DNA of 32,719 nt from Myxococcales bacterium (lineage in GTDB: Bacteria; Myxococcota_A; Polyangia; Haliangiales; Haliangiaceae), in assembly GCA_016794545.1 (NCBI GenBank), contig JAEUJX010000140.1:1-32719 (forward strand), written 5' to 3'. Under the pieces are notes generated by a model. It worked only from the letters and a program-made list of their open reading frames with translations, did no database searches and had not been told where the DNA came from. Numbering within the stretch: position 1 is the first letter of the stretch; each line of letters starts with the position of its first letter. The translations under genes and the position numbers were made by a program. Shown here piece after piece: positions 13,496 to 20,259 of the stretch.

Positions 13496-14852
13496 GCGGC
13501 AGCTTGTCGATGTCGCGGCCCGAGAGCTCGCGCGAGAGCTCGAGGTCGTGGCGGAAGGCCTTCGCGAGCTCGCCGTTGACCTGGTCGCCCCAGGCGATCG
13601 CGATGTCCTCGAAGTTGAGGCGGAACGATCGGTTGTCGAGGTTCGCGGTGCCGATGATGGCGACGTCGTCGTCGCACACCATGGTCTTGGCGTGGATGAA
13701 GCGGGGCTCGTACTCGTAGACGCGAACGCCGGCGGAGAGCAGCTCGGGGAGATAGCTGCGGGCGGCGAGGTCGACGAGCTTGCTGTCGCCCTTCTTCGGG
13801 ATGATCAGCTTCACGTCGACGTCCCGGAGGCCCGCGGAGATCAGCGCGGTCAGGAGCGCGTCGTCGGGGACGAAGTAGGGCGTGGTGATCCAGCACCGCT
13901 CGCTGCACTGGTTGACGGCGGTGAACAGCGCCTTGTGGATCGCGAACGCGGCGGTGTCGGGACCCGAGCCGAGGATCTGGATGACATGCTCGCCGGCCTT
14001 GTCGAGCGCGGGGAACGTGTTCGCGTCGAGCGGGCACAGCGTGCCGGCGGCGTAGTAGTAGTCCTCGACGAACATCCGCTGGAGCGCCCACACGGCGGAG
14101 CCCTTGATGCGCATGTGCGTGTCGCGCACGAACTCCTTGCTGCGCGAGGCGGAGTGGTAGTCGACGATGTTCATGCCGCCGGTGAAGCCGACGCGGCCGT
14201 CGCACACGACGATCTTGCGGTGCGTGCGGAAGTCGGGCCGGCGGAGGCGCAGCGAGCGGAGGCGCACCGGATTGAACCACGCGATCTCGATCCCGGCCGC
14301 CTTCAGCGGTGCGAGGAACTTCTTCTTCAGCCGGTTGCACCCGGTCCAGTCGCACACGATCCGGATCCCGACGCCGGCCTGCTTGCGCTCGATCAGCGCG
14401 TCGCGCAGCTCGCAGCCGATCGTGTCGGGCTCCCAGATGTAGTACTCGAGGTGGACGTGGTGCGTCGCCGCTCGCACGGCGGCGAGGATCGCCGCGTAGC
14501 ACGAGTCTCCGTCGAGGTAGACCTCGACCTCCGACGCGCGCAGCGGGCCGACCTCGCCGAGCTCCATGCCGACGCGCGCGAGCTGGAGGTGCTCGATGGT
14601 GTCGGTGTCGAAGGCGGCGAGCGCCTCGAGCGCTTCGCGGACGATCCGCTTGTTCGCGGTGCGCTTGAGCTTCTTTCGCTCGAGCCGGAGCGGACCGATG
14701 ATCCGGTAGATCACGAGGCCGATCACCGGCAGGAAGATCAGCGCGAACAGCCACGCGAGCGTCGCCGTCGCCGATCGGCGCTGCAGGATGATGACGACCG
14801 AGACGCTGGCCACCCAGATCGCCAGCCCGATCGTGAGGAGCGGGATCCACAC
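13443..14852 (-). CDS. cls: cardiolipin synthase-like phospholipase D protein
   Basis: 469 residues from GTG at 14852. Two N-terminal membrane helices (about 2-23 and 31-52) match the PLDNc domain of bacterial cardiolipin synthases. Two HKD motifs follow: HRKIVVCDGRVGFTGGMN (His211, Lys213, Asp218) and IHAKTMVCDDDVAIIGTANL (His387, Lys389, Asp394), each with the expected trailing Gly/Asn. LEYYIWEPDTIG is also family-typical. The enzyme condenses two phosphatidylglycerols into cardiolipin at the inner membrane. The length is normal. It is followed convergently by a small membrane protein whose gene overlaps its 3' end. The next gene upstream on the same strand ends 15 bases before its start. 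Confidence 0.92.
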   Translation of the reverse strand: MWIPLLTIGLAIWVASVSVVIILQRRSATATLAWLFALIFLPVIGLVIYRIIGPLRLERKKLKRTANKRIVREALEALAAFDTDTIEHLQLARVGMELGEVGPLRASEVEVYLDGDSCYAAILAAVRAATHHVHLEYYIWEPDTIGCELRDALIERKQAGVGIRIVCDWTGCNRLKKKFLAPLKAAGIEIAWFNPVRLRSLRLRRPDFRTHRKIVVCDGRVGFTGGMNIVDYHSASRSKEFVRDTHMRIKGSAVWALQRMFVEDYYYAAGTLCPLDANTFPALDKAGEHVIQILGSGPDTAAFAIHKALFTAVNQCSERCWITTPYFVPDDALLTALISAGLRDVDVKLIIPKKGDSKLVDLAARSYLPELLSAGVRVYEYEPRFIHAKTMVCDDDVAIIGTANLDNRSFRLNFEDIAIAWGDQVNGELAKAFRHDLELSRELSGRDIDKLPLKTRFGRAAARLLSPLL

Positions 14853-14867
14853 GGCTCGTGGAACATA

Positions 14868-15461
14868 TCAGGGGGCGCGGCGGAACAGCAGCGAGTGGTT
14901 GTTCGCCGGCATCGCGACCATGCCGCGCAACACCAACCCGACCTTCGCCGCCGCCTCGCCCAGGTCGCGCAGGTCGCGCACGCCGAACCGCGGATCCTTG
15001 GCGTGCAGCCACTTCTCGAACTCGATGTTGGAGGGCGCCGTGACCCCGTCGAACCGGTACGGGCCGTACGTGTAGAGCAGGCCGTCCTCGGGGAGCAGGC
15101 GTGCGGCGCCGGCGAACAGCGCGAGTGTCGCTTCCCACGGCGAGATGTGGATCATGTTGATGCACACGATCGCGCCGGCGCGCTCGATCGGCCACGGCTC
15201 GACGAGCACGTCGAGCTCGAGCGGCGCCGCGAGGTTCGAGAGGCCGGCCTCGGCGGCGTGCGCCGCGATGCTCGCGCGCGCCGCTGGATCGGGATCGCTC
15301 GGCTGCCAGGTCACGCCGGGGAACGCGCGCGCGAAGTACACGGCGTGCTCGCCGGTGCCCGCGGCGATCTCGAGCACCGTGCCCTCGGGCGGCAGCTCGC
15401 GTGCGAGCACGTCGCGGATCGCCTCGCGGTTTCGCTCGGTCGCGGGGGCGTGCTGCTTCAA
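14868..15461 (-). CDS. DUF938-type SAM-dependent methyltransferase
   Basis: 197 residues from TTG at 15461, which overlaps the TPMT-like stop as TTGA; no better start exists in frame. The N-terminus (KQHAPATERNREAIRDVL) and SAM motif (VLEIAAGTGEHAVYFARAFP, then WQPSDPD) are diagnostic of the DUF938/PF06080 family. Further matches are CINMIHISPWEAT and YTYGPYRFDGVTAPSN. The family has the class I methyltransferase fold; I know of no firmly established substrate. Rare TTG initiation plus overlap suggests that translation depends on ribosomes finishing the upstream gene. Third gene of a methyltransferase operon. Confidence 0.88.
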   Translation of the reverse strand: MKQHAPATERNREAIRDVLARELPPEGTVLEIAAGTGEHAVYFARAFPGVTWQPSDPDPAARASIAAHAAEAGLSNLAAPLELDVLVEPWPIERAGAIVCINMIHISPWEATLALFAGAARLLPEDGLLYTYGPYRFDGVTAPSNIEFEKWLHAKDPRFGVRDLRDLGEAAAKVGLVLRGMVAMPANNHSLLFRRAP

Positions 15462-16069
15462 AGCGTCACCGCGTAGATCCGCTCGACCGCGACACCGAGC
15501 TCCGCGACCCGGCCGCCCTGCAGCTTGTCCTCGGCGAGCAGCTCGACGCTCGCGAAGTGCGTGCGGACCTCCGCGTCGGGCACGCTGAACGGCGGACCGG
15601 GCAAGAGCTCCTGCGGATAGTCGATCGCCACGAGCAGCCCGGGCACCGCTCCGGCGATCGCGCGCAGGTGCGCGACGTACTTCACGCGCAGCTCGGGCGG
15701 CAGCGCGACCAGCGCCGCGCGGTCGTACACCGCGTCGATCGCGCCGAGCTCGGCGCTGGTCACGTCGAACACGTCGCGCGCGAACAGCGTGATGCCGGCC
15801 GCCGAGTAGCGCGTGCCGTCGATCTCCGGCGCGAGGCCGTGCTCGGCGAAGAACGCGCGCACGGCGTCCTCGACGAGCTCGATGCCCACGACCTCGTGTC
15901 CGCGCGAGGCGAGGTACGCGAGGTCGTCCGACTTGCCGCACAGGGGGACCAGGACGCGCTTCCTGCCCTCGAGTCGCGACGCGAAGCGCGACAGCAGCGC
16001 GTTCGGTCTGCCCTCGTGAAACGCGATCCGTCCTTCCTGCCAGCGGTCGCGCCAGAACTGCGGGTCCAT
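15458..16069 (-). CDS. tpm: thiopurine S-methyltransferase-family protein
   Basis: 203 residues from ATG at 16069. Family marks are the N-terminus FWRDRWQEGRIAFHEGRPNA, motif I VLVPLCGKSDDLAYLASRGH, VVGIELVEDAVRAFFAEHGL, and DAVYDRAALVALPPELRVKY. Bacterial TPMT homologues methylate thiols and also selenium or tellurium oxyanions, giving volatile methylated products; eukaryotic ones inactivate thiopurines. The length is close to the bacterial family norm (about 210-220). It starts 3 bases after the UbiE-like stop and runs into the DUF938 gene with a 4-base overlap, so it is the middle gene of a coupled operon. Metalloid detoxification is possible but not shown by the context. Confidence 0.9.
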   Translation of the reverse strand: MDPQFWRDRWQEGRIAFHEGRPNALLSRFASRLEGRKRVLVPLCGKSDDLAYLASRGHEVVGIELVEDAVRAFFAEHGLAPEIDGTRYSAAGITLFARDVFDVTSAELGAIDAVYDRAALVALPPELRVKYVAHLRAIAGAVPGLLVAIDYPQELLPGPPFSVPDAEVRTHFASVELLAEDKLQGGRVAELGVAVERIYAVTL

Positions 16070-16072
16070 GCC

Positions 16073-16885
16073 TCAGCGTACCCGGGCGCTGACCACCGGC
16101 ACCACCCACAGCGCGTAACGTTCCGGATCGCGGATGCACTCGATGGTCGCGTCGAAGTGGTCGCGCACCTTCGCCGCCGGCCAACCGAGGTGCTCGGCGA
16201 GAGACTCGGTGTAGCCGTCGCGCCACGCCTCGAAGATCGCGGCGAACGTCGCGCGCGGGACGCGCTGCGGGTCGACGTGCACGTAGTCGATCGCGATGTC
16301 CTCGACCGGGAGCCTCCGCAGGTGCGCGAACACGTGGGTGCCGATGTGAAGATCGATCCCCGCGGCGCGCTCGTACGCGCGCGGCGCATCGCGCCAGAAC
16401 CCGGCGATGTCGAGCCGCGCGGGCCCCGCGTGGATCATGTCGTAGTCCTCCGGGATCACGTGGAGCACCGCACCCGGCCGCGCGACGCGCACCATCTCCG
16501 CGAGGATCTTCTCGGGCGCGGGCACCGCCTGGAGCAGGTGACGGCACACCACGAGATCGAAGGACCGCGCGGCGAACGGCAGCTCGAACGCGTCCCCCTG
16601 GCGAAACGTCAGCCGGTCGCCCACCGGCGCGTAGCGCTCGCGCGCGAGCGCGAGGTGCGACTCGAGCAGATCAAGCCCGACCAGCCGCGCGCGCGGGAAC
16701 ATCGCGGCGAGGCGCGACGTGATCTCGCCGGTGCCACAGCCAACATCGAGCACGTCGGGAGCGTCCGGCAGGTGGTGACGCGCGACGATCGGTTGTTCCT
16801 GCGGCCAGATCGCGTCGGCCTGCGCGGCGAGGTTCCGCACCATCGACTCGTCGGCCATCTCACGGGCCTGCGGATTCCGGTCCAT
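16073..16885 (-). CDS. class I SAM-dependent methyltransferase (UbiE-like)
   Basis: 270 residues from ATG at 16885; ATG at 16855 is an alternative. Motif I is DVLDVGCGTGEITSRLAAMF (44-63), followed by RLVGLDLLESHLALARERY, GDAFELPFAARSFDLVVCRH and the post-motif ILAEMVRVARPGAVLHVIPE. This is the Methyltransf_11/25 core used by UbiE-type enzymes. The C-terminal ~110 residues (IDLHIGTHVFAHLRRLPVED on) form a substrate domain I cannot place. First gene of three contiguous methyltransferases, suggesting sequential or alternative methylation of related substrates. It is divergent from a small secreted protein, with 80 bases between. Confidence 0.88.
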   Translation of the reverse strand: MDRNPQAREMADESMVRNLAAQADAIWPQEQPIVARHHLPDAPDVLDVGCGTGEITSRLAAMFPRARLVGLDLLESHLALARERYAPVGDRLTFRQGDAFELPFAARSFDLVVCRHLLQAVPAPEKILAEMVRVARPGAVLHVIPEDYDMIHAGPARLDIAGFWRDAPRAYERAAGIDLHIGTHVFAHLRRLPVEDIAIDYVHVDPQRVPRATFAAIFEAWRDGYTESLAEHLGWPAAKVRDHFDATIECIRDPERYALWVVPVVSARVR

Positions 16886-16965
16886 TCCCCGAGAATACCG
16901 AGCCGGTTCGCGGGGGTACGCCGGCGACCAGCACAGATCGCCACGCCGTGCGTACAACAGAGACG

Positions 16966-17325
16966 ATGAGGCTCCTCGCGCTGACCATCGCCACGGCTGC
17001 CATCGCCGGCGTCGCTGCTGCCGCCGGGCCGGCGGCGATCTCCGTGACCGGCCAGTACACGTCGAACTACGACGCGGTCACGCTGATCCAGCTCGGCGAT
17101 CGCGTCACCGGGACCTACAAGTGCTGCGGCGGCGGCACGATCGAAGGCCAGATCGACGGCCGCACCCTGCGCTACCGCTGGAAGCAGCCCGGCAGCTGGG
17201 GCTCGGGCGTGTGGCAGGTGAGCCCCGGGCGCCTCGAAGGCACCTGGGGCTCCAACCAGAGCGAGACCTCCGGCGGTCGCTGGGACCTGCTCCTCGTGAA
17301 GCCGCCGGCGCGCATCGCGAATTAG
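16966..17325 (+). CDS. small secreted beta-rich protein
   Basis: 119 residues from ATG at 16966; a GTG at 16948 would add six residues ahead of the signal. Residues 1-25 are a signal peptide (MRLLALTIATAAIAGVAAAA). The mature part is about 90 residues of beta-hairpins with strong Gly/Trp/Tyr spacing: GQYTSNYDAVTLIQLGDRVT, GTYKCCGGGTIEGQIDGRTL, RYRWKQPGSWGSGVWQVSPG, then GTWGSNQSETSGGRWDL. Each unit ends in a G-x-W or G-x-Y turn, like a small up-and-down barrel. A CysCys pair is present. I recognise the pattern from small exported bacterial proteins but no function is known. It stands alone between divergent and convergent neighbours. Confidence 0.78.
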   Translation: MRLLALTIATAAIAGVAAAAGPAAISVTGQYTSNYDAVTLIQLGDRVTGTYKCCGGGTIEGQIDGRTLRYRWKQPGSWGSGVWQVSPGRLEGTWGSNQSETSGGRWDLLLVKPPARIAN

Positions 17326-17494
17326 CCCATCCGAGGATCTCGGTGGCTGCTCGCCGCGCAACCGCGGGAGGCGGTCGGGCAGAGGGTGGAGGGCGACCCC
17401 GGCGCCTCGCGGCACCCGGGGACAGAGAGAAACGACGAGCCTGCAGGGGCGCCGGACCGTCCTCGCGGACGCCCGGCGGGATCCCGACGAAGGA
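17326..17494. other. non-coding gap between convergent genes
   Basis: 169 bases between the secreted protein stop and the stop of the Hc1-like gene. I see no convincing ORF, promoter or T-run terminator in it. Confidence 0.5.
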
Positions 17495-17767
17495 CTACTC
17501 CTTCTCGGCCGGCGCGTTCTTGATCTCGGTGACCTCGTTCCGGACGGTCTGCGCGAAGGCCTTCAGCTCCTGCATCGCGCCGCGAACGCGGGTACCGGCG
17601 GCCTTGTTGCCGTCGTTGTAGAACTTCTCGAAGTCCGCCTTCATGTTGGCGACGAGCTGCACCAGCTCGTTGTAACGGGCGACCGTGGAAGAGCCCGACG
17701 ACTCCGACTTCGTGTTTTCGTTTTGCGTCTCCATGAGGGGGGCTACCTTGCCCCATTCCTCTGACAT
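17495..17767 (-). CDS. histone H1-like protein, Hc1 family
   Basis: 90 residues from ATG at 17767; GTG 17773 and ATG 17734 are alternative starts. The core YNELVQLVANMKADFEKFYN, then GNKAAGTRVRGAMQELKAFA and QTVRNEVTEIKN matches the Hc1 family (PF07432), whose hallmark is GNKAAGTRVRKxMQxLKxxAQ. Chlamydial Hc1 compacts the nucleoid. Many free-living bacteria carry short versions like this that lack the long Lys/Ala tail, and here the protein ends almost at once (APAEKE), so DNA binding may be weak. The N-terminal ~27 residues are polar (METQNENTKSESSGSS). Codon use around the start is AT-richer than in neighbouring genes. It is divergent from the OPT transporter. Confidence 0.85.
   Translation of the reverse strand: MSEEWGKVAPLMETQNENTKSESSGSSTVARYNELVQLVANMKADFEKFYNDGNKAAGTRVRGAMQELKAFAQTVRNEVTEIKNAPAEKE
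17739..17754 (-). promoter_or_regulatory. hairpin presenting AAGG ahead of the inner Hc1 start
   Basis: On the minus strand GGGGC and GCCCC enclose the loop AAGGTA, ending five bases before the ATG at 17734. If that ATG is used, its only SD-like bases are in the loop. A 5-bp GC stem can easily be chance. Confidence 0.25.
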
Positions 17768-17844
17768 CTGCACCTGAATCGTGTTCTCTCAATGATTCCG
17801 CCCGATCCCGCAGGGCACGAAAACCGGGGTAACGTCCGGCCCCC

Positions 17845-19647
17845 GTGAAAACCACGCCCGAGGAGGATCCCGAGACCGTCTGGCTCAGGGAGGTATATCG
17901 CCCGAACGAGCCCAACCTGACCGTTCGCGCGGTGCTCGTCGGAGTCCTGATCGGCGCGGTGCTGTGCCTGTCGAACATCTACGTGTTCTTCAAGACAGGC
18001 TGGTCGCTCGGAGTCACGCTCACCGCCTGCATCCTCGCGTTCGCGGTGTTCCAGGGCCTGCGGGCTGCCGGCATCGATCGCCGGCCGTTCGGCGTCCTCG
18101 AGAACAACGCGCTCACCACCGTCGCGTCGGGAGCCGGCTACATGACCGCTGGTGGCAACGCCGCCGCGTTCGGCGCGCTGCTGATGGTCACCACCGTGCG
18201 TCCCGATCAGATCGGGATGGTCGCGTGGTTCGCGGTGATCGCCGTGATGGGCGTGTTCGCCGCCATCCCGATCAAGCGCCAGCTCATCAACAAGGAGGCG
18301 CTCGCGTTCCCGACCGGCACCGCGACCGCCGAGACCATTCGCACCATCCACAGCGCGGCCGACGGCAAGGGGAAGGCTGCGGCGAAGGCCCTGCTGTTCG
18401 CCTCGCTGTTCGGCGCGGCGCTCACGTGGATCCGCGATGCGTGGAAGCTGATCCCCGGCACGGTGGCGCCCGGCATCGAGCTCATGGGCGCGCCGCTCGC
18501 GAAGTGGACGATCGCGCTCAAGACCGAGGTCGTGCTGCTCGGCGCCGGCGCGCTGATGTCGTTCCGCACCGGCTGGTCGCTGCTGCTCGGCGGCGTCCTG
18601 ACCTACGCCTTCCTCGGCCCGTCGCTGTTCGAGCGAGGGCTCATCCCCGAGCCGAGCTACAAGGCGGTCGTCGGCTGGACCCTGTGGCCGGGCGCGGCGC
18701 TGCTCGTCGGCGCGGGCCTGACGTCGTTCGCGCTCGACTGGAGGAGCCTCGCGCGCGCGTTCCGCGGGATCGCCGGCGTGCTCGGCGCGAAGCGCGAGGA
18801 GAAGGGCATCGACGCCGTCGAGTGCCCGGAGTGGTGGTTCCCCGCCGGCTTCCTCGTGCTCACGCCGATCGTCGTCGTCCTGATGTCGATGATGTTCGAC
18901 ATCCCGATGTGGGCCGCGCTGATCGCGGTGCCGCTCGCGGTGCTGATGGGCTTCGTCGCGGCGCGCGTCACCGGCGAGACCGACGTCACGCCGACCAAGG
19001 CGCTCGGCCCGGTCACGCAGATGATGTACGGCGTGATCACGCCCGGAAACCTGTCGGGCAACATCATGTCCGCGAACGTCACCGGCGGCATCGGCCTCCA
19101 CGCCGCGGACCTCCTGACCACGCTCAAGACCGGCTGGCTGCTCGGCGCGAAGCCGCGGCACCAGCTCTACGCGCAGCTGTTCGGCGTGGTCGCCGGCGCG
19201 GCGATCCTCGTCCCGGCGTTCAACCTCGTCATCCCCGACCCGAGCGTGCTCGGCAGCGACGAGTGGCCCGCCCCGAGCTGCGTCGTGTGGGCCGGCGTGT
19301 CGAAGGCGTTCTCGAACGGGATCGATTCGCTGCACTCTTCGTCGAAGATCGCGATCCTCGTCGGCCTCGGGCTCGGCATCGCGATGGCGCTCGTCGAGAA
19401 GTTCGCGCCGAAGCACGCGAAGCCGTACATCCCGTCGCCCTACGGCATCGGCATCGCGATGGTCGTGCCGTGCTCGAGCTCGATCATGATGTTCCTCGGC
19501 GCCGCGATGGCCGAGGTCGTCCGCCGCCAGGTGCCGAAGTACGAGGGGTACGTGGTCCCGGTCGCGTCGGGCCTGATCGCCGGCGAGAGCCTGATGGGCA
19601 TCGCGGTCACCATGCTCACCACCGCGGGCATCTCGCTCGCCTTGTGA
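17845..19647 (+). CDS. OPT-family oligopeptide transporter
   Basis: 600 residues from GTG at 17845. It is a polytopic membrane protein with more than a dozen hydrophobic helices and the family segments LCLSNIYVFFKTGWSLGVTL, LTTVASGAGYMTAGGN, IPIKRQLINKEALAFPTGTA (then TAETIR), LGAKPRHQLYAQLFGVVAGA and PKHAKPYIPSPYGIGIAM. OPT proteins (PF03169) are proton-coupled importers of oligopeptides or, in the YSL branch, metal chelates; the bacterial members of this length are mostly assigned to oligopeptides. Two lipoprotein genes follow 12 bases later, the second an M1 aminopeptidase, which supports a role in peptide scavenging. The GTG start has only a weak ribosome site. Confidence 0.92.
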   Translation: MKTTPEEDPETVWLREVYRPNEPNLTVRAVLVGVLIGAVLCLSNIYVFFKTGWSLGVTLTACILAFAVFQGLRAAGIDRRPFGVLENNALTTVASGAGYMTAGGNAAAFGALLMVTTVRPDQIGMVAWFAVIAVMGVFAAIPIKRQLINKEALAFPTGTATAETIRTIHSAADGKGKAAAKALLFASLFGAALTWIRDAWKLIPGTVAPGIELMGAPLAKWTIALKTEVVLLGAGALMSFRTGWSLLLGGVLTYAFLGPSLFERGLIPEPSYKAVVGWTLWPGAALLVGAGLTSFALDWRSLARAFRGIAGVLGAKREEKGIDAVECPEWWFPAGFLVLTPIVVVLMSMMFDIPMWAALIAVPLAVLMGFVAARVTGETDVTPTKALGPVTQMMYGVITPGNLSGNIMSANVTGGIGLHAADLLTTLKTGWLLGAKPRHQLYAQLFGVVAGAAILVPAFNLVIPDPSVLGSDEWPAPSCVVWAGVSKAFSNGIDSLHSSSKIAILVGLGLGIAMALVEKFAPKHAKPYIPSPYGIGIAMVVPCSSSIMMFLGAAMAEVVRRQVPKYEGYVVPVASGLIAGESLMGIAVTMLTTAGISLAL

Positions 19648-19659
19648 TAAGAGCGCGGG

Positions 19660-20259
19660 ATGCGGATCGCGCTCTGCGTGTTTGTGATCGCGTGCGGCGG
19701 CTCTTCGCCGAAGCCGGCGGAGGCGCCATCCGCGCCGCCGGCCGCGAAGATGGCGTCGTTCACGCTCAACGGCTACACGCTGACCAGCGCCGAGTACTGG
19801 CCCTACGCGGGCACCGAGGACATCAAGTATCCGGAGGAGGTCCTGTGGGGCTTCTACCCGGTGCAGGGCGTCGTCCCCGAGGGTGAGACGGAGCCGAACC
19901 CGGCGTCGGCGCGGCCCGAGGCGGTCGCGTGCGCGGAGCAGGCGTACGCGGCGTTGCGCGCGTGGCTCGCGACGGATCCGCCGGTGCTGAAGCAGATCGT
20001 CGCGGCGAAGACCGCGGACGGCACGATGGTGCCGCGGTTCTATCTGTGGACGAACGACTACGGCCTCGCGGCCTCGCCGTATCCGCCGGGGCTGCGCGAG
20101 GCGCGGCTGTGGTGGTGGGCGCGCAAGCAGCCGGAGCCGCCGAAGCCGCCGGGCTACTGGAAGTGGGAGTCCGTGCTGACCCAGTCGGGCGAGTGCGTGA
20201 TCCCGCACCAGCCGCAGATCGATCAGTACCTCGCCGAGATGGCCGCGAAGCTCCCGTGA
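19660..20259 (+). CDS. lipoprotein of unknown function
   Basis: 199 residues from ATG at 19660, 12 bases after the transporter stop. A very short lipoprotein signal (MRIALCVFVIAC, lipobox VIAC, Cys12) is followed by a Pro/Ala/Ser-rich linker to about residue 30. The globular part is rich in Trp, Tyr and Pro (AEYWPYAGTEDIKYPEEVLW, LWWWARKQPEPPKPPGYWKW), which suggests a compact binding domain, and has a Cys pair (ACAEQ and GECVIP) that could form a disulfide. I recognise no family. Its stop overlaps the aminopeptidase start as GTGA, so it is co-translated with that enzyme and may work with it on the same membrane surface. Confidence 0.75.
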   Translation: MRIALCVFVIACGGSSPKPAEAPSAPPAAKMASFTLNGYTLTSAEYWPYAGTEDIKYPEEVLWGFYPVQGVVPEGETEPNPASARPEAVACAEQAYAALRAWLATDPPVLKQIVAAKTADGTMVPRFYLWTNDYGLAASPYPPGLREARLWWWARKQPEPPKPPGYWKWESVLTQSGECVIPHQPQIDQYLAEMAAKLP

